A stretch of DNA of 64,000 nt from Streptomyces sp. NBC_01571 (GTDB lineage Bacteria > Actinomycetota > Actinomycetes > Streptomycetales > Streptomycetaceae): assembly GCF_026339875.1 (NCBI RefSeq), contig NZ_JAPEPZ010000002.1:310001-374000 (forward strand). The letters are read 5' to 3'. This document shows, one piece after another, positions 61,026-64,000 of this stretch (position 1 is its first letter; each line of letters opens with the position of its first letter). The notes under the pieces are model-generated. The model searched no databases and had not been told where the DNA came from. It saw only the letters and a list, made by a program, of their open reading frames with translations. Position numbers and translations under genes: made by a program.

Positions 61026-61985
61026 ATGGCACGCGACTACTACGAGGTGCTCGGGGTGCCGCGCACCGCGAGTGCCGAGGAGATCCAGCAGGCCTTCCGC
61101 ACGCTGGCGCGCAAGCACCACCCCGACGTCAACAAGGATCCGGGTGCCGAGGAGCGCTTCAAGGAACTCAACGACGCCTACAGCGCGCTCTCCGACCCCA
61201 AGACCCGGCAGCGCTACGACCGCTTCGGCGACGACTTCCGGCAGATCCCGGAGGACTACGACGAGCGGGTGGCCGCGGCGGCGGGCGCCCGCGGCGGCCG
61301 GGCCGGGTGGGCGGGCGGCGGCGGAGGCGGGGGGGTCCGCTTCCGGACCTCCGACGGCGCCGGCTTCGACGGCTCGGGCGTCGACTTCGAGGACCTGTTC
61401 GGCGGGATGTTCGGACGGGGCGGCGGAGGCGGCGGCTGGGGTCCGGTGCCCGGCGCCGACCAGGAGGCCGAGATCCAGCTCAGTGTCGAGGAGGCGTACC
61501 GGGGCGGAAGGCGCAGCATCACGCTGGGCGGCCCGAACGGACAGCGCAGTTACGACGTCACCATCCCGCGCGGTGTGGTGGACGGTCAGCGCATCCGGCT
61601 GGCCGGAGAGGGCGGCCGCGGCAGCGGCGACGGCCCGCCGGGCGACCTGTATCTCCGGGTGCGCATCAAGCCCGACGGACGTTTCCGTCTGGAGGGGCGG
61701 GACATCCACGTGGTCGCCCCGGTGACGCCGTGGGAGGCGGTGCTCGGCGCTACCGTGCCGGTGCCCACCCCCGGCGGCACGGCCAAGGTCACCATCCCCC
61801 CGAACTCGTCCAGCGGCCGCCGGCTCCGGCTGCGCGGCGAGGGCATGCCCAACCCGCGCGGCCACAACGGTGACCTCTACGCGGAGATCCGCATCATGGT
61901 GCCGCCGGAACCCACCGCCCGCGAACGCGAGCTCTTCGAGGAGCTGGCCGCGGTGTCCGCCTTCGACCCGAGGAGGCCCCGATGA
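61026..61985 (+). CDS. dnaJ: J-domain co-chaperone DnaJ/CbpA (zinc-free)
   Basis: Protein of 319 residues: J domain with the HPD motif ([31 protein letters not shown]), a Gly/Phe-rich linker (about 85-150) and two C-terminal substrate-binding domains ([40 protein letters not shown]). The zinc-finger CxxCxGxG repeats of type I DnaJ are absent, so it is a CbpA-type co-chaperone. Seven bases after grpE. Confidence 0.93.
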   Translation: MARDYYEVLGVPRTASAEEIQQAFRTLARKHHPDVNKDPGAEERFKELNDAYSALSDPKTRQRYDRFGDDFRQIPEDYDERVAAAAGARGGRAGWAGGGGGGGVRFRTSDGAGFDGSGVDFEDLFGGMFGRGGGGGGWGPVPGADQEAEIQLSVEEAYRGGRRSITLGGPNGQRSYDVTIPRGVVDGQRIRLAGEGGRGSGDGPPGDLYLRVRIKPDGRFRLEGRDIHVVAPVTPWEAVLGATVPVPTPGGTAKVTIPPNSSSGRRLRLRGEGMPNPRGHNGDLYAEIRIMVPPEPTARERELFEELAAVSAFDPRRPR

Positions 61986-62377
61986 CCACCGCCCCCCGTC
62001 CCGGCGGCGCAAGCCGCCGCACCGCCACTCCGGCCGCCCCGCCGGTCCTCAACGTCCGGGTGCGCACCGCCACCCTCGGTCCGCCCCTGAGGCTCGGTCT
62101 CGACGCGGTCGCCCGCCGCACCGGCATCCACCCGGATCTCGTACGGCGGTTCGTCGCCCTCGGCCTCGTCGACGCCACCCGGGACGCGACAGGGCGGCTG
62201 TGGTTCGAACCGTCCGCTCCCATCGCCCTCGCCCGCATCCAACGTCTACGGGCCGCGCTCCCCCTCAACTACGCCTCCCTGGGTCTGGTGGTCGATCTGC
62301 TCGACCGGATCAGCGAGCTGGAGGACGCACTGAGGCGCAGCAATGCCGGCTCCAGGAGTGATGAATCGTGGATATGA
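61982..62377 (+). CDS. CbpM/MerR-like chaperone modulator
   Basis: Protein of 131 residues with a winged-helix-like core: [47 protein letters not shown] and a C-terminal coiled coil ([18 protein letters not shown]). ATGA overlap with dnaJ (61982-61985) shows coupling. CbpM binds the J-domain of CbpA to inhibit it; a DNA-binding HspR-like role is also possible because the gene takes the hspR position. It is not HspR by sequence. Confidence 0.8.
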   Translation: MTTAPRPGGASRRTATPAAPPVLNVRVRTATLGPPLRLGLDAVARRTGIHPDLVRRFVALGLVDATRDATGRLWFEPSAPIALARIQRLRAALPLNYASLGLVVDLLDRISELEDALRRSNAGSRSDESWI

Positions 62378-64000
62378 ACCGGCTCACCCAGAAGTCCCAG
62401 CAGGCGGTGCAGGAAGCGCAGACCATCGCCGGCCGGCTGCACCAGACCGAGGTCGACGGTGAGCATCTGCTGCTCGCCCTCCTCGACCAGCCGGACGGCC
62501 TGATAGCGCGCCTGGCCGAACAGATCGGTGCCGACACCCAGGCTCTGCGCTCCGCCCTCTCGGACGAACTGGCGCGCAGGCCGAAGGTCACCGGTCCCGG
62601 TGCCACGCCCGGTCAGGTGTACGTCACGCAACGGCTGGCCCGGGTGCTGGACTCGGCCGAGCAGGAGGCCAAGCGGCTCAAGGACGAGTACGTGTCGGTC
62701 GAGCACCTTCTGCTGGCGCTGGCGGGCGAGGGTTCCCAGACGGCCGCGGGACGCCTGCTCCAGAAGTTCGGCATCACCGAGGACGCGTTCCTGGCCGCGC
62801 TGACCCGGATCCGCGGCAACCAGCGCGTCACCTCGGCGACCCCCGAGGCGTCGTACGAGGCCCTGGAGAAGTACGGGCGTGATCTGGTGGCCGAGGCCCG
62901 CGGCGGCAGGATGGACCCGGTGATCGGCCGGGACGCGGAGATCCGCCGGGTGATCCAGATCCTGAGCCGCAAGACCAAGAACAACCCGGTGCTCATCGGC
63001 GACCCGGGCGTGGGCAAGACGGCCATCGTGGAGGGTCTGGCGCAGCGCATCGTACGGGGTGACGTGCCCGACGGTCTGCGCGACCGGACGATCTTCTCGC
63101 TCGACATGAGTTCCCTGGTGGCGGGCGCCAAGTACCGCGGCGAGTTCGAGGAACGGCTACAGGCCGTACTGAGCGAGGTCAAGGCGGCCGAGGGGCGCAT
63201 CCTGCTCTTCGTCGACGAACTGCACACGGTCGTCGGCGCGGGCGGTGGTGCCGAGGGCGCCATGGACGCGGGGAACATGCTCAAGCCGATGCTGGCCCGC
63301 GGTGAACTGCACATGATCGGTGCGACGACCCTGGAGGAGTACCGCAAGCACGTCGAGTCGGACGCGGCGCTCGAACGCCGCTTCCAGCAGGTGCTCGTGG
63401 ACGAGCCGAGCGTCGAGGACACCGTGTCCATCCTGCGCGGGCTGCGCGAGCGGCTTGAGGTCTTCCACGGTGTGAAGATCCAGGACACCGCGCTGGTCGC
63501 GGCGGCCACGCTCAGCCACCGGTACATCACCGACCGGTTCCTGCCCGACAAGGCCATCGACCTGGTCGACGAGGCGTGCGCACGGCTGCGGACCGAGATC
63601 GACTCCATGCCCGCCGAACTGGACGAGATCACCCGCCGGGTGACCCGGCTGGAGATCGAGGAGGCGGCGCTCGCCAAGGAGAGCGACCCGGCCAGCGCCA
63701 AGCGCCTGGAGGAGCTGCGCCGCGAACTGTCCGACCTGCGCGCCGAGTCCGACGCGATGCACGCCCAGTGGGACGCCGAACGCCAGGCCATCCGCCGGGT
63801 GCAGGAACTGCGCCAGGAACTGGAGCAGGTACGGCAGGAGGCCGAGGAGGCCGAACGCAGCTACGACCTCGATCGCGCCGCGGAACTGCGCTACGGCAGA
63901 CTCACCGAGCTGGAACGCCGGCTGGCGGCCGAGGAGGAGCGGCTCGACTCCAAGCAGGGCGACAACCGGTTGCTGCGCGAGGTGGTGACCGAGGACGAGA
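62368..64000 (+). CDS. clpB: disaggregase ClpB (3' end beyond window)
   Basis: At least 544 residues. N-domain repeats ([40 protein letters not shown]), NBD1 with Walker [20 protein letters not shown] and Walker [17 protein letters not shown], arginine-finger region [17 protein letters not shown], and the start of the coiled-coil M-domain ([20 protein letters not shown] onward), which defines ClpB rather than ClpC. NBD2 lies outside. GTG at 62368 follows AGGAG by 9 bases; ATG at 62374 is an ATGA-overlap alternative. Works with DnaK/DnaJ/GrpE encoded just upstream. Confidence 0.95.
   Translation, partial: MDMNRLTQKSQQAVQEAQTIAGRLHQTEVDGEHLLLALLDQPDGLIARLAEQIGADTQALRSALSDELARRPKVTGPGATPGQVYVTQRLARVLDSAEQEAKRLKDEYVSVEHLLLALAGEGSQTAAGRLLQKFGITEDAFLAALTRIRGNQRVTSATPEASYEALEKYGRDLVAEARGGRMDPVIGRDAEIRRVIQILSRKTKNNPVLIGDPGVGKTAIVEGLAQRIVRGDVPDGLRDRTIFSLDMSSLVAGAKYRGEFEERLQAVLSEVKAAEGRILLFVDELHTVVGAGGGAEGAMDAGNMLKPMLARGELHMIGATTLEEYRKHVESDAALERRFQQVLVDEPSVEDTVSILRGLRERLEVFHGVKIQDTALVAAATLSHRYITDRFLPDKAIDLVDEACARLRTEIDSMPAELDEITRRVTRLEIEEAALAKESDPASAKRLEELRRELSDLRAESDAMHAQWDAERQAIRRVQELRQELEQVRQEAEEAERSYDLDRAAELRYGRLTELERRLAAEEERLDSKQGDNRLLREVVTEDE

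Overview
The window is high-GC actinobacterial chromosome, almost certainly Streptomyces. GTG and TTG starts, GGAGG-type ribosome binding sites and dense GC-rich coding support this. So do the gene families: SpoIIE/STAS/HATPase partner-switching proteins, a SigB-type sigma factor, MmyB-type and PucR regulators, DUF2236, DUF1152, DUF6328 and FUSC proteins. No rRNA, tRNA, CRISPR array or secondary-metabolite core enzyme was recognised. Identifications come from reading the sequence, not from database searches.

1-33.7 kb is a stress and signalling region. It holds three SpoIIE-type phosphatase genes (one at the left edge with a degenerate catalytic site), STAS antagonists and an HATPase anti-sigma protein (15.9-20.0 kb), an ECF sigma factor, two PRC-barrel proteins, several small membrane proteins, a Dps protein and a SigB-type sigma factor (22.8 kb). 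An EF-G-like GTPase, an NAD-dependent DNA ligase with a repeat-expanded linker and an FAD oxidoreductase follow. Together they look like a phosphorylation-controlled general stress response with its effector genes. A 162-bp MITE has landed in the stop codon of one gene at 8.5 kb.

33.7-37.2 kb carries a secreted thermolysin-family (M4) protease and the 5' part of an endonuclease/exonuclease/phosphatase (EEP) family gene. The end of an EEP gene reappears in the same orientation 18.1 kb later, at 55.3 kb. The simplest reading is that 37.2-55.3 kb is an acquired or rearranged island that split this gene. The island holds remnants of ISL3, IS5 and IS3 family transposases, a group II intron with its reverse transcriptase, an intact IS4-type element, and fragments of a CtaG-like gene and an aminoglycoside-phosphotransferase-like gene. 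Its intact cargo is a DUF1152 protein, a quinone-oxidoreductase/TetR pair with a striking operator, an MmyB-type regulator, a VOC protein, a flavin disulfide reductase, a second degenerate SpoIIE-type protein and membrane proteins.

55.4-64 kb returns to chromosome-like content: a 14-bp tandem repeat array, a YciO/Sua5 family gene, a PucR-type regulator, and a chaperone operon dnaK-grpE-dnaJ-cbpM-like-clpB that runs off the right edge. The operon carries a CbpM/MerR-like gene where the housekeeping operon of this group has hspR, so it is probably an accessory chaperone set.
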